From: Janthinobacterium aquaticum
GTDB taxonomy: Bacteria; Pseudomonadota; Gammaproteobacteria; Burkholderiales; Burkholderiaceae_D
Assembly (NCBI RefSeq): GCF_009208565.1
Contig: NZ_WFLK01000007.1
Location: 186,001 to 250,000, forward strand
DNA: 64,000 bases
Reading direction: 5' to 3'
Shown one piece after another: positions 52,315 to 60,876 of the stretch. Within the stretch, counting starts at the first letter, position 1, and each line of letters begins with the position of its first letter. Position numbers and translations under genes: made by a program. Under the pieces are notes generated by a model that saw nothing but the letters and a program-made list of their open reading frames with translations, did not search any database and was not told the DNA's origin.

Positions 52315-53697
52315 TTAGGATGCGGCGATTTTCAGCAGCTTGATCGCTTGGGTATTGCGCAGCTTGCCGCCCACGCGGTGGCGCACGTAGAACTTCACGA
52401 AGCCAGGTGTGGTGATTTCATCGCGAGTGACGCGCATGCCGACACGGTCACAGATCAGGTAGCCTTCCTTGAAGTCGCCGAAAGCCAGCGGGAAAGCGTT
52501 TGCTGCCACGGCCGGCATATCTTCCGCTTCGGTGATGCCGAAGCCCAGGAAGGTGGCAGGCTGGCCAGCGGTCAGTGCCGGCTGCCAGAGGTACTGGCCA
52601 TTTTCGTCCTTGTATTTACGCAGATCGGCCAGCACGGCTTTCGAGGTCAACCACTGCGCGTTGTTGCGGTAACGGGCACGCACGCCATAGATCATGTCAA
52701 AGAAGATATCCGGATTGGTCGGCAGCCCTGCAGCCTGGCCGGATGCGAAATACTGCAGCGTGCCGAAGGCGCGGGAATTGTCGCCGGTCGCCACAGGTGC
52801 CGGGCCAGCCAGAATGCCAGTTGGCTTCTTGACGCCATTGCCGGAAATGAATGCAACGCCTTCGCCAGTGGCCATCGCTTCGCTGGCCGAATTGATCAGC
52901 CAGTCTTCGACGTTGAAGAACAGATCATCGAGCGATTCTTCCGACGCCTGCGGCTTTGCCGATGCCATGCCGAAGGTCGGCACGATTTCAGCCAGGTCGG
53001 AGGTGTTGGTCTGGTTGCGCGTGTCGCCCTCGCCCAGCCATTCAAAGCCGGCGCCGTTGACGTCGAACAGCTCGCTGTAGTTGGTCGAGCCCACGGTGCG
53101 AACGGTGGCGATCTGGCGGATCGGCGAAAAATCGAGCGACAGTGCCGCAATGGCGTTTTCAACGATCTTCGGCAAGGCGTAGCCGCCTGCAGCGTTGACG
53201 CCCACCATCGCCTGCGCAGCGCGGCTCTCGCGGCTATCGGCCGCGTTTTTCAGTTCCAGTGCTTTGTACGTTTGGCTGAGGCGATGCTCGCGGCCCGGGT
53301 CTTTCGGCGCGCGAATCCAGTCGTAAAAGGCTGCCTTGTAAGCCAGATCCTCGTTACTTTCGCGCTGCTCGCGGCCGGCACCGCTGAACGCACCCGGGCG
53401 TGCCAGTTTCGTTTCCAGCTTTTCCAGGCGGCTTTTTTGTTCCGACAGGTCGTCCATCGATTCTTCGATCTTTTCCATCTTGGCGTCCAGATCGGAGGTG
53501 GACTTGCCTTCTTCGACCGCTTTGATGCGCTCGTCGTTGGTGTTTTTGTACTCTTCGAACGCAGCACCGATCTGTTCGATAGCTTCGGCGACGGTGGCCA
53601 GCGTCGGCTCTTCGCGCTTTTCATACGGGCGCGCCGCCTTGGCCTGAAAGGCCGCAAAGTGAATGGCCATGGTGGCCAGCAGAATTTTACGTTTCAT
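52315..53697 (-). CDS. Major capsid protein, HK97 fold
   Basis: A 460-residue protein. Residues about 25-105 are a charged helical delta/scaffold domain (FEEYKNTNDERIKAVEEGKS through LEKLETKLARPGAF) likely removed by the protease. The mature part has GVNAAGGYALPKIVENAI, TVRTVGSTNYSELFDVNGAG, SGNGVKKPTGIL and GDFKEGYLICDRVGMRVTRDE, all normal HK97 capsid segments. It follows the protease gene. Confidence 0.95.
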   Translation of the reverse strand: MKRKILLATMAIHFAAFQAKAARPYEKREEPTLATVAEAIEQIGAAFEEYKNTNDERIKAVEEGKSTSDLDAKMEKIEESMDDLSEQKSRLEKLETKLARPGAFSGAGREQRESNEDLAYKAAFYDWIRAPKDPGREHRLSQTYKALELKNAADSRESRAAQAMVGVNAAGGYALPKIVENAIAALSLDFSPIRQIATVRTVGSTNYSELFDVNGAGFEWLGEGDTRNQTNTSDLAEIVPTFGMASAKPQASEESLDDLFFNVEDWLINSASEAMATGEGVAFISGNGVKKPTGILAGPAPVATGDNSRAFGTLQYFASGQAAGLPTNPDIFFDMIYGVRARYRNNAQWLTSKAVLADLRKYKDENGQYLWQPALTAGQPATFLGFGITEAEDMPAVAANAFPLAFGDFKEGYLICDRVGMRVTRDEITTPGFVKFYVRHRVGGKLRNTQAIKLLKIAAS

Positions 53698-53706
53698 GGT
53701 CTTCTT

Positions 53707-54393
53707 TCAGTTTTTGAGGTTATGGAGCAGCCGGTTGGCCGCCTTCATGGCTGCAGCCGCCCCATGAGCGTCCCGCTCAGCAAGGGTGATGCGCTTGACC
53801 CCGGCAATCAATGCCTTGGCCGTGTCCGCCGAGACGCCCGCATCCCGCAGGGCTTGCTCGGCTTGACGAATGGTTTTGATGGCGGCCACATCAGCCGCCT
53901 TTACGTTGGTGATACGCGCCTGGCGATTGGCTGGAAAGGTAACCAGCGAGATTTCCCACAGGTCGACCACGGCAAGAATTCGCAACTCGCCGTCATACGA
54001 CCACTCGATTGCCTCAAAGCCGATGGACAGGCCGTTGAGCGCACCAATCTTCAAGAGCGCATGGGCTTCGCGGCCGCGTGCGGTTTCGAGGGCCAGCTGG
54101 CCCTTGATGCGCAGCCCCTTTGCGTCCTCGACGATCTCGGTCCAGACGCCGATCGGCTCGGTCGCGTCGTGCTGCCACAGCATGGCCGGCAAGGTGCCGG
54201 CGACCTTGTGCGCCGCCAGTGAGGCCTCGAACGCGCCGGCCATGATGATGTCGCCATAGTCATCGCGCACGCCAAAGACCGAGCCGTAGCCCTCGATGGA
54301 GCCATCTTCGCTGGTGGACTTGATCTGCAGCGCAAAGGCCCGCACCACGCGGCCGCCACTCGTGTGACGTCGCTCAAGACTTCTTCGTGTCAT
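53707..54393 (-). CDS. Prohead protease, HK97 type
   Basis: A 228-residue protein with GSIEGYGSVFGVRDDYGDII, the catalytic-histidine segment MLWQHDATEPIG and the serine segment GALNGLSIGFEAIEW, as in family U35. VTFPANRQARI follows. It overlaps the portal gene by 20 bases. It matures the capsid. Confidence 0.92.
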   Translation of the reverse strand: MTRRSLERRHTSGGRVVRAFALQIKSTSEDGSIEGYGSVFGVRDDYGDIIMAGAFEASLAAHKVAGTLPAMLWQHDATEPIGVWTEIVEDAKGLRIKGQLALETARGREAHALLKIGALNGLSIGFEAIEWSYDGELRILAVVDLWEISLVTFPANRQARITNVKAADVAAIKTIRQAEQALRDAGVSADTAKALIAGVKRITLAERDAHGAAAAMKAANRLLHNLKN

Positions 54394-55585
54394 TGCCGCC
54401 TTCTTTCTTGTTAGTACTCATATTCATAGGGGTAAGCGGCTCGTCCAGGCCCGGCAGCGGATCCTTCCCTTCTTCGTCGCGGATCTCGTTGCGGGTATAG
54501 ATGCCCGTCTCAGCCATGGTCCGCGCCCACTGCGAGCGATCTGCCATAGATCCGGCCAGCAGGTAGCGCGTGTCGAACTCGGTGAACAGCGCCCCGTTAC
54601 CATCGAGCAGCGTTTCATCGAGCCGCTGCATCCAGGCTTCATGCCATGGCGCCAGCGTGTTCTTCACGTGCGCTGAAAAGAACGTCTCGGAGCTGGCGAA
54701 TGTTGCAGCTTTGTCAGAATGACCTACCATGATCGGAAACACGCCGTAAAACCGGCAAATCTCCTCAATTTGCAAGCGCCGCGTTTCAACATGCTGCGCG
54801 TCAACGCCGCTGATCGCCGTGCTTACCCACTTCGCGGCCCGATCCAGCACCAGGGGCACGCCCGTATTCCGCACCCCGCCCTTGTCGCGCAGCCACTGTG
54901 ACAAGCGTTCGTGCTGTTCCTTGTTCAAGTTGCCCTCAACGGAATAGGCGCCGCTGGTGCGCAGCCCGTTCTCATGCATGGCTGTCTGGCTTTGCTCGGT
55001 CGCCATGGCCAGGCCGATGGCCGAGCGCGCCAACTTCACTGCGTCCAGGGTAGTCACCCAGTCCCATTGCACGCCGTTAAGCAAAAACACGTCGTCCGGT
55101 GCGAATTCACCGATCAAGCCGAACTCATCCCAGCAGCGATACACCAGCTCGTACCGCGACGTCCTGGTGACGCTCCACTGCCCTGGCTGGACAGGTATCA
55201 ACTCGCGCACACGCCGATCATCACCTCGCACCTTGATCGACAGGCCCGTGCCGGTGAGCGCTGCGTGGATCGTCATCTGGCGGCGCCACTCGAAGGAGGT
55301 CTGCCACTCGTTTGGCCGGCGCGCCAACAAACGATATTCCGGGATGCCGGTGGCCTTCTGCCGACGGCCAGCACTATCCTCGCGGTAGACGTGCAGATCC
55401 GGCGTGGCGCAACCGTCGGCAATAGCCTTCACGCATGCCAGTACCGTGGAGACCTGCAGCGCTGTCTGGCTGTTGACCGGCAATCCGGCCACATGGCTGA
55501 CACTTCCACCATCGAGCAGGTCCGCAATCTGGTCATAGTCCAGCTGCTTGGATTTCTTACCCAAGATTCGCTTGAAAAAATTCAC
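54374..55585 (-). CDS. Portal protein, HK97 family
   Basis: A 403-residue protein. Family segments: LQVSTVLACVKAIADGCATP, RRPNEWQTSFEWRRQMTIHA, IQEICRFYGVFP-like QIEEICRFYGVFPIMVGHSD and FTEFDTRYLLAGSMADRSQW. It forms the dodecameric DNA entry ring. The start overlaps the terminase stop. Confidence 0.95.
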   Translation of the reverse strand: MNFFKRILGKKSKQLDYDQIADLLDGGSVSHVAGLPVNSQTALQVSTVLACVKAIADGCATPDLHVYREDSAGRRQKATGIPEYRLLARRPNEWQTSFEWRRQMTIHAALTGTGLSIKVRGDDRRVRELIPVQPGQWSVTRTSRYELVYRCWDEFGLIGEFAPDDVFLLNGVQWDWVTTLDAVKLARSAIGLAMATEQSQTAMHENGLRTSGAYSVEGNLNKEQHERLSQWLRDKGGVRNTGVPLVLDRAAKWVSTAISGVDAQHVETRRLQIEEICRFYGVFPIMVGHSDKAATFASSETFFSAHVKNTLAPWHEAWMQRLDETLLDGNGALFTEFDTRYLLAGSMADRSQWARTMAETGIYTRNEIRDEEGKDPLPGLDEPLTPMNMSTNKKEGGNDTKKS

Positions 55586-57246
55586 TAGTTGTCCCAGAAA
55601 GATTTGCCGTTGGGCATGGGGTTATGCGCCATCAGCGTCACCGCATCAAAAGCCGCCATCAGCGGGTCGATCTTGCCGGTGCCGCTGGCTTGCTTCGTGA
55701 TCGATATCGCGTTTCCGCTTTGCACTGTGCGGGCATTGCCAACGCACCAGGCCATCAATGCCTGGCCGCCATGCACAAGCTCGCCACCAGCCACCTTGCG
55801 CTCGGTGGTCTTGATGGCGCCGTTCAGTTTCCAGCCCTGCGAGATAGCCACGATGTCATCGGTGGTAAATTCGCGCGCCACCAGCTCATCAATCACATCG
55901 GTAATGCCAGCGCCATCAACGCCAATTCCCTGTTTTTCCGGCAGGCGGCCTGCGTCCCGTACTCTGCAAACGATATCGGCCACGGCCGCAACGTCCTGCC
56001 CTGGGCGCTCCACCAAGGTGAGCTCGCCAGCAGCAGCGAAGTCCTGAAGCCGCGGCGCAATCTCTAGCCGGCGCTTCAGTACGATCTCGTGCGCCCAGGC
56101 ATGCGCCCAAAGGAGCCAGCGCCGGGTTTCGCTTTCGCGCCCCAGTACTGCCAGGCCAAGCAAGTCATCCAGGCCGCCGCCGTCAATACCCACCACCGCC
56201 ACCTCGCAGCGATCAAGCAGCGCATCGAGGGTCAGGCCGGACTCAGCAGCCCCCTCCCAAAAGTCAGCACCGGCCCAGCGGTCCGACCGCAGGTTCATGC
56301 CGATTTCGACATTCAAGTGTTTGGCCAAAAACTGCTGAAACGATCCGTCCGTTTTGGCCTGATTTTTCTTGAGGTTGTCTGCGAGCCATTCGGCGCTGAC
56401 AGAGCGCCCCATGTTCGGGTTGGTGATGTAGAAGTTCGCCGGGTCCAGGTAGCCCTTGGCTTTGATCATCGCTTCCGGAAATTCGTAGATCACGCCCAGC
56501 GATTTGGGGTCGTCGATTTTGCCGTCCCGCACATCCCGGTAGTACTGCAGCTTTTCTTTGAACACACCAGCTGGCGGTTCCTCGCTCTGCGTGGTGAGGT
56601 AGATCACCCAACCCTCTTCCCGCGACACCTGGCCACCAGTTGCTTCCATGAACATGCCGCTGGCGTTGGCGCGCTTGCCAAACACCCAGTGCTCGTCGAT
56701 CAGCACCCGGCCCGACTTTTTCCCCGAGACGGTGTCAGTATCGGCAGCGACGACCTTCAGGCTGTTGCGCGTGACACGATGTGTAATCGTCCGCACATGG
56801 TCTTGAATATGGAATATCGCCGACAACCTATCGTCGACGCGGATCATGCCGGCGGCCGGCTTGAAGCTGTTGTCGGCCACCTCCTTGGTCGGCGCCAGGA
56901 TCAAATGCTCCTCTTCCTCGCGAAAGCACAGGATCAACGCTGTCAGCATGATCCCAGCCGCGATAGTCGATTTCGAATTCTTTTTGCTGATCAACAGAAA
57001 ATATTCCCGGATCAACTGCTTGCCGGTCTCGCCGTCGTAGCCGCCGAAGATGGCGGCCACGAAGTCGAACACCCATTGCTCACTGCACTCCCCGAACGTA
57101 GGCTTGCCGGGAAGGTCGACCACCCGCAGTTCCTTGAAGATGGCCAGCGCCTGATCAGCCTTGTCAGGGAAAATCGGTGGCGGAATAATTGGATTTCCCG
57201 CGCATAGACGCTCTTCCCAGTCCAAGCATGCAGTTGACCATTCCAT
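55585..57246 (-). CDS. Terminase large subunit
   Basis: A 553-residue packaging motor of the HK97 type. The ATP-binding loop SKKNSKST is at 87-94, and Walker B VLIDE with catalytic Glu is at about 181-185. The C-terminal nuclease domain has VVGIDGGGLDDLLGLAVL and GIGVDGAGITDVI acidic residues. It cuts and packages concatemeric DNA. It lies ten bases after the small subunit. Confidence 0.95.
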   Translation of the reverse strand: MEWSTACLDWEERLCAGNPIIPPPIFPDKADQALAIFKELRVVDLPGKPTFGECSEQWVFDFVAAIFGGYDGETGKQLIREYFLLISKKNSKSTIAAGIMLTALILCFREEEEHLILAPTKEVADNSFKPAAGMIRVDDRLSAIFHIQDHVRTITHRVTRNSLKVVAADTDTVSGKKSGRVLIDEHWVFGKRANASGMFMEATGGQVSREEGWVIYLTTQSEEPPAGVFKEKLQYYRDVRDGKIDDPKSLGVIYEFPEAMIKAKGYLDPANFYITNPNMGRSVSAEWLADNLKKNQAKTDGSFQQFLAKHLNVEIGMNLRSDRWAGADFWEGAAESGLTLDALLDRCEVAVVGIDGGGLDDLLGLAVLGRESETRRWLLWAHAWAHEIVLKRRLEIAPRLQDFAAAGELTLVERPGQDVAAVADIVCRVRDAGRLPEKQGIGVDGAGITDVIDELVAREFTTDDIVAISQGWKLNGAIKTTERKVAGGELVHGGQALMAWCVGNARTVQSGNAISITKQASGTGKIDPLMAAFDAVTLMAHNPMPNGKSFWDN

Positions 57247-57256
57247 TACTACCTCT

Positions 57257-57562
57257 TCACTTCTTCACAACTTTGAGCGCCGGCGGCGCCATGGGTGCGA
57301 ACATGTTCGCCGCCGTTTTCGCATCCTCCTGCTTCTGATCTTTCTTGCCGCCTTCGCCCAGCTTCTTGTGCACGAATGGCATGAGCGCCTTTGCAGCGTC
57401 GGTCCGAGTCTTCATTTCGGTAGCGGGATCGTTCATCACCGCCACTAAAAAATCTTTCGGGTCTTTCGTCAGCAGCGCAGTCGACGTACTTAAATTGGGC
57501 GGCTTCGGCTTTCGGCCAGCGCCGACGCGAGCCCCGCCACTTTTTCCAGGTTGGCCTGCCAT
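57257..57562 (-). CDS. Terminase small subunit-like protein
   Basis: A 101-residue protein. The N-terminal GKSGGARVGAGRKPKPPNLS is the motif often seen at the start of phage small terminase subunits. Helices follow (DAAKALMPFVHKKLGEGGKK) and then a basic tail. It is shorter than many relatives. Position before the large subunit supports the call. Confidence 0.78.
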   Translation of the reverse strand: MAGQPGKSGGARVGAGRKPKPPNLSTSTALLTKDPKDFLVAVMNDPATEMKTRTDAAKALMPFVHKKLGEGGKKDQKQEDAKTAANMFAPMAPPALKVVKK

Positions 57563-57663
57563 TTGAATTCCGTTTGAAAATGGGAAAATTTTCTGCGCGT
57601 GAGAAAGCAGGTGGTCTAGGGCTTTCGATGCCCCAGAGATTTACCCCGCCCCTCCCTATAGCT

Positions 57664-58095
57664 TCAGCGGACCTCGCGAATGAGCGCAGCACCATCGATC
57701 GCTCGTCCTGCCGCCTCCTCGCGCTGCTTATCGCGGCTGTGGTGCGTCGTGCAAAGGCTCTGCCACCGGGTCGAGTCCCAAAACATCTTCATGTCACCAC
57801 GGTGCGGCTCGATGTGATCCACCACCTGGGCGTGCGGCAGACCAATGCCCTTGTTCATGCATGCGAGGCCGATGGCCACCGCATCCTGGTCGTAACTGAT
57901 GCCAGCGTCACGCAGGCAGTAAGCGCAGAAGGGATGCTTCACCAGGTAGGCAGCGCGGGCCTGCTGCCACTTGTAACCGTAGCCGCGCGCCGTGCTGCCC
58001 TCCTTACCGGAACGCCACGAGTCCGCGCTTACCGTCACCATGCGGCCCGGCAGCGTTTGCAGCTTTGACTTGAGGGTTGTGAGGCGCGTAGCCAT
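57664..58095 (-). CDS. HNH endonuclease
   Basis: A 143-residue protein with CAYCLRDAG, the HNH metal site in QVVDHIEPHRGD and the final CTTHHSRDKQ. HNH proteins next to the terminase help cleave DNA during packaging in many HK97-like phages. It starts at ATG 58095 (TGATG overlap with the previous gene). Confidence 0.92.
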   Translation of the reverse strand: MATRLTTLKSKLQTLPGRMVTVSADSWRSGKEGSTARGYGYKWQQARAAYLVKHPFCAYCLRDAGISYDQDAVAIGLACMNKGIGLPHAQVVDHIEPHRGDMKMFWDSTRWQSLCTTHHSRDKQREEAAGRAIDGAALIREVR

Positions 58096-58688
58096 CAGTC
58101 GCCAGTAACACCATCGCCGGCAGCGGGCAGGCCGGTCAGCACAGCCAGGCTGACGCCACCATCAATGATCAGAATGCGAACGTCAGCGTCCAGATCAGAG
58201 CGGATACGCTGCTTCATCGCGGCCAACTGCTCGCGGCTCAATTGGTGCGGGGTAGTCAACACCAGCGCATCGCCATGCGCCATGGCCAAGCTCGCCACCT
58301 GCGGCGTAACAGCAGCAGGCACGGTGTCGGTCGCACCAAGGAACTCGGGCGACTTGGCATCGAGGCCGGAGCTGACGCCAGAAGCCACTGCAGCAGCAAT
58401 GTACTCGCTTTTGCGGGCGACGCTGACCGGCTGACTATCGGCGACCATGCGGTCGGCCACTGCTGTGGTACGGGCCTCGATAAGCGCACCGAGGCGGCAA
58501 GCTTCCACATCATCGATGAAGCTGTGCAAACTGGTGTACTGATGGTTTACGCCGATCTTTTCCAGTTCCGCCAAGATGACCGCTTTAAGCGCGTCAGCAT
58601 CGGCACGTGCCATAGGCTCGGCATCCCGACGGATATGTTTCTCGATCATGCCGGTGAGCATGGATTGCTTGCTGGTGGCGGTAAGCAT
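58095..58688 (-). CDS. Phage hypothetical protein, 197 residues
   Basis: A mixed alpha/beta soluble protein. The C-terminal part (HQLSREQLAAMKQRIRSDLD, ADVRILIIDGGVSLAVL) looks folded. The middle is alanine-rich. The family is not recognised. It belongs to the leftward run that leads into the packaging genes. Confidence 0.6.
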   Translation of the reverse strand: MLTATSKQSMLTGMIEKHIRRDAEPMARADADALKAVILAELEKIGVNHQYTSLHSFIDDVEACRLGALIEARTTAVADRMVADSQPVSVARKSEYIAAAVASGVSSGLDAKSPEFLGATDTVPAAVTPQVASLAMAHGDALVLTTPHQLSREQLAAMKQRIRSDLDADVRILIIDGGVSLAVLTGLPAAGDGVTGD

Positions 58689-58699
58689 GGTATTGCCTT

Positions 58700-58891
58700 T
58701 CAGGTAGTAGTGGCTTTAGACATCAGCCCGGCTGCCACACTGGCAGCGCATGTTGGGCAGTGCGTCAGCGCCCGCAGCAGCCGGCGCGCCTCTTCGGCCT
58801 GGGCCAGTTGCGCGGCCAGCTGGTCGATGCGGTGCATATCGCCCGCCCGGCTGGCGCGGATGATCTCGTCACGCCAGTGCAGTGCTTGCAT
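58700..58891 (-). CDS. Small phage protein with CxxC motif
   Basis: A 63-residue helical protein (MQALHWRDEIIRASRAGDMH) ending with CPTCAASVAAGL. The single CxxC may join a metal site on dimerisation. GAGGTT precedes ATG 58891. The frame also opens from an upstream TTG. Confidence 0.55.
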   Translation of the reverse strand: MQALHWRDEIIRASRAGDMHRIDQLAAQLAQAEEARRLLRALTHCPTCAASVAAGLMSKATTT

Positions 58892-59101
58892 ATGCAACCT
58901 CAAATAGAAAAGCCGCCAGCGCAGTGATGCGGCAGGCGGCAGGCGGCCAAACCCGGCGTGCCGGGCGGGGGAAGCTGGAGCGGGCGGACACTCACCAGCA
59001 GCGTAACCATTGGTGATATTTCAAATTATCAATTTCGCTACAATGAGGAGCGCCCGATTGCTTCCCGGCAGTAGGCACATTCATCAACTACGGAAGAGAA
59101 A

Positions 59102-59464
59102 ATGAAACGAGACTTTGACCTTATTCGAACAATTCTGCTGGAGTTTGAAGCGCGACCACCAAGCAATATTCCATTGAAGTTCAAGCACGACGACTACGAT
59201 CCGGAGATTATCAACGAGCACATGGTCTTGCTCATTGAGGCCGGACTTCTAGAGGGCACGCTACTTGCCACAACCAGCAGCCCGAAGCGCGCATACCCAG
59301 TTCGCCTTACTTGGGAGGGGCACGATTTTATCGATTCCATCAAGGATCCAACTCTATGGGAGAAGGCTAAAAAGAATGTTATCGCACCGGTCGGCGGTGT
59401 CGCCTTCAGCGTCATCAAGGAGTGGGCGGTAACGGAGGCGAAGACACGTTTAGGGCTGCCGTGA
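59102..59464 (+). CDS. DUF2513-like phage accessory protein
   Basis: A 120-residue protein: MKRDFDLIRTILLEFEARPP, IINEHMVLLIEAGLLEG and VRLTWEGHDFIDSIKD follow the DUF2513 winged-helix-like pattern found in many prophages. Its function is unknown. GGAAGAG precedes the ATG. It is on the opposite strand to its neighbours and overlaps the end of the 59415-59762 gene by 50 bases, as inserted accessory genes often do. Confidence 0.78.
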   Translation: MKRDFDLIRTILLEFEARPPSNIPLKFKHDDYDPEIINEHMVLLIEAGLLEGTLLATTSSPKRAYPVRLTWEGHDFIDSIKDPTLWEKAKKNVIAPVGGVAFSVIKEWAVTEAKTRLGLP

Positions 59465-59762
59465 GCTCCTCGGAACAGTTGAAATAAATCATCGCCGCGC
59501 TATTCATGGCGCGCTTCCCTTCCGGGTCGCTCGTCATATCTGCGCATCGGTAACGTGCGCGAGCACATGCTCGCCATGACTCAGCCAGCGCGCGCAATTT
59601 GTCGTCCTGGCTGGCCGGTATTTGGCTGGTCGGCAGGGCCTGGCGCAGTGCCTCCAGTGATGCCGGGTCTATCACACTCACCTCAAGCGGAGTATCCAGA
59701 CGGCCAACGTAGCCGACGCGTTCGACAGCGACACCCTCATCACTTCCAACAGCGTTTTGCAT
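59415..59762 (-). CDS. Phage hypothetical protein, 115 residues
   Basis: Starts MQNAVGSDEGVAVERVGYVG at ATG 59762, with AAAGGTC upstream. The C-terminal half is helical (RALAESWRACARARYRCADM, MIYFNCSEELTAALN). The tail is proline-rich. The family is not recognised. It converges with the DUF2513 gene. Confidence 0.5.
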   Translation of the reverse strand: MQNAVGSDEGVAVERVGYVGRLDTPLEVSVIDPASLEALRQALPTSQIPASQDDKLRALAESWRACARARYRCADMTSDPEGKRAMNSAAMIYFNCSEELTAALNVSSPPLPPTP

Positions 59763-59839
59763 AACAGACCTTTCGGATTGCGGTTGCCTGGGGTTGCGGC
59801 CCGGCGCCTTGGGCCGCGCGGCCAAGCGTGCGGTGAAAC

Positions 59840-59913
59840 TGGAGCGGGCGAAGGGAATCGAACCCTCGTCGTTTGCTTGGAAGGCAGCAGCTCTGCCATT
59901 GAGCTACGCCCGC
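59840..59913 (-). tRNA. tRNA-Gly(UCC), prophage-borne
   Basis: 74 bases on the minus strand. The acceptor GCGGGCG pairs with CGCCCGC, U73 and CCA are encoded, the D-arm is GCTC/GAGC, the anticodon loop is CTTCCAA, and the T-arm is GAGGG TTCGATT CCCTT. The anticodon stem is GCTGC over GCAAA, leaving two A mismatches at its base. It lies between the early and late regions, where lambdoid phages often carry tRNAs. Confidence 0.85.
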
Positions 59914-60397
59914 GAAACTGCATTTGCCGCCCTGCGGTCTCATCCTCTGCCGAAGCCTCGGGATTAACGCAGGTACAGCGAACCAAACGGCTGCCGACTG
60001 AGGGTGCGCGATTTCAGGCCGCGGCCTGGCATTGTCGCAGTCGGCAGGCGTGTGGTTGCCAGTTGCAGCGTCTGGCGCCGGTTTGGCACGCGCCCGAAGA
60101 CGCGCCCGGCTGGTGGTGGCCCGAAGGCCGTGAATTCGATAGCTTCGCTTTGTGGCGTCCCCTGAGTATCTCCGGGTGGGTGCTCCGGAACTCATCGGCC
60201 GATTTTTGACCCGTGCGCGCTAACGTGGCGCCTTAACGCTGTAGCCAGCTCGGATGGCAAGCATTGCCCGGATGGCTTAAGTTTCGACTAAAAATATAGT
60301 GCGTTTTAAGCAACGAAAATTAATTAAAATGTTGCTAATTTTTCGGGCCAGATTTACATTGAAATGCCTTTTGGCAAAAAATAAATCTGGAGCTAGC
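59914..60397. promoter_or_regulatory. Early-late boundary without genes; AT-rich palindromic promoter at its right end
   Basis: I find no supportable gene in these 484 bases. The left part is GC-rich with a GGCC-TTCG-GGCC hairpin near 60,118-60,129. The right 130 bases turn AT-rich. There a 26-bp dyad (60310-60335, outer arms GCAAC/GTTGC, centre TTAATTAA) lies about 65 bp ahead of the secreted-protein gene and looks like an operator. The late promoter of the prophage should also lie in or near this region. Confidence 0.4.
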
Positions 60398-60667
60398 ATG
60401 AAAAAATTACTTTTATTTTTCACAAGTATTTCTATCGCTTCATCCGCTACAACATGGCCTCATATCGCTCACGCGCAGCCAGCTGGTAATGGAAGCTGTT
60501 ACGCAAAGGCCCTTCCCACAAAAGGACACGGCGGCCACGATTGGGCGAATGATATCCAATCGGCTAGAAATAATGCGCTTGCGGCATGCCGAAAGAATGC
60601 AGCCCAAACAGGCGGTACGCCGAATACGTGCAAAATTGTAGAATCTCACTGCCGTCCGAATAAATAA
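60398..60667 (+). CDS. Small secreted protein with four cysteines (moron)
   Basis: An 89-residue protein with a clear signal peptide (MKKLLLFFTSISIASSAT through AHA, cleaved near residue 26). The mature part is about 63 residues with four cysteines (GSC, AAC, NTC, SHC) that could form two disulfides in the periplasm. GGAG lies before ATG 60398. It is AT-richer than the phage genes, lies on the opposite strand, has its own palindromic promoter region and is followed by a terminator. It is therefore an independent accessory gene, expressed perhaps by the lysogen. The family is not recognised with confidence. Confidence 0.7.
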   Translation: MKKLLLFFTSISIASSATTWPHIAHAQPAGNGSCYAKALPTKGHGGHDWANDIQSARNNALAACRKNAAQTGGTPNTCKIVESHCRPNK

Positions 60668-60686
60668 TAAGCTCGCTTAAAAGATA

Positions 60687-60716
60687 AAAGCCCGCGTCAG
60701 CAAAGAGGCGGGCTTT
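60687..60716. terminator. Bidirectional terminator
   Basis: AAAGCCCGC (60687-60695) pairs with GCGGGCTTT (60708-60716). On the plus strand it ends the secreted-protein gene. On the minus strand TTTTATCTTTT follows the stem, so it also stops the leftward early operon. Confidence 0.82.
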
Positions 60717-60876
60717 CGTTCAGGCGTAACAGGACATCAATGGTCTCGGCTTCAGGTTGGCCGCTGCCCTGCGTCGCGCCGTAGCGCTTGGCTTGAATTA
60801 TGCGGCCGGGTGGATCGTAAAGCGCGCAGTGGGTCGATTATATACCTGTGTTTACGAACAGTGCACGCATTCTGCA

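Noticed and set aside
52072..54222. 716-codon open frame on the plus strand
   Set aside because: Antisense to the capsid and protease genes, with no family features or ribosome-binding site.
59740..60195. Frames of about 150 codons on both strands around the tRNA-Gly
   Set aside because: They read through the tRNA gene and are rich in Arg, Pro and Cys with no fold features, so they are treated as non-coding.
60060..60200. Possible second tRNA at the early-late boundary
   Set aside because: A CCA-like end and a GGCC hairpin are present, but no acceptor stem, D-arm or T-arm can be paired.
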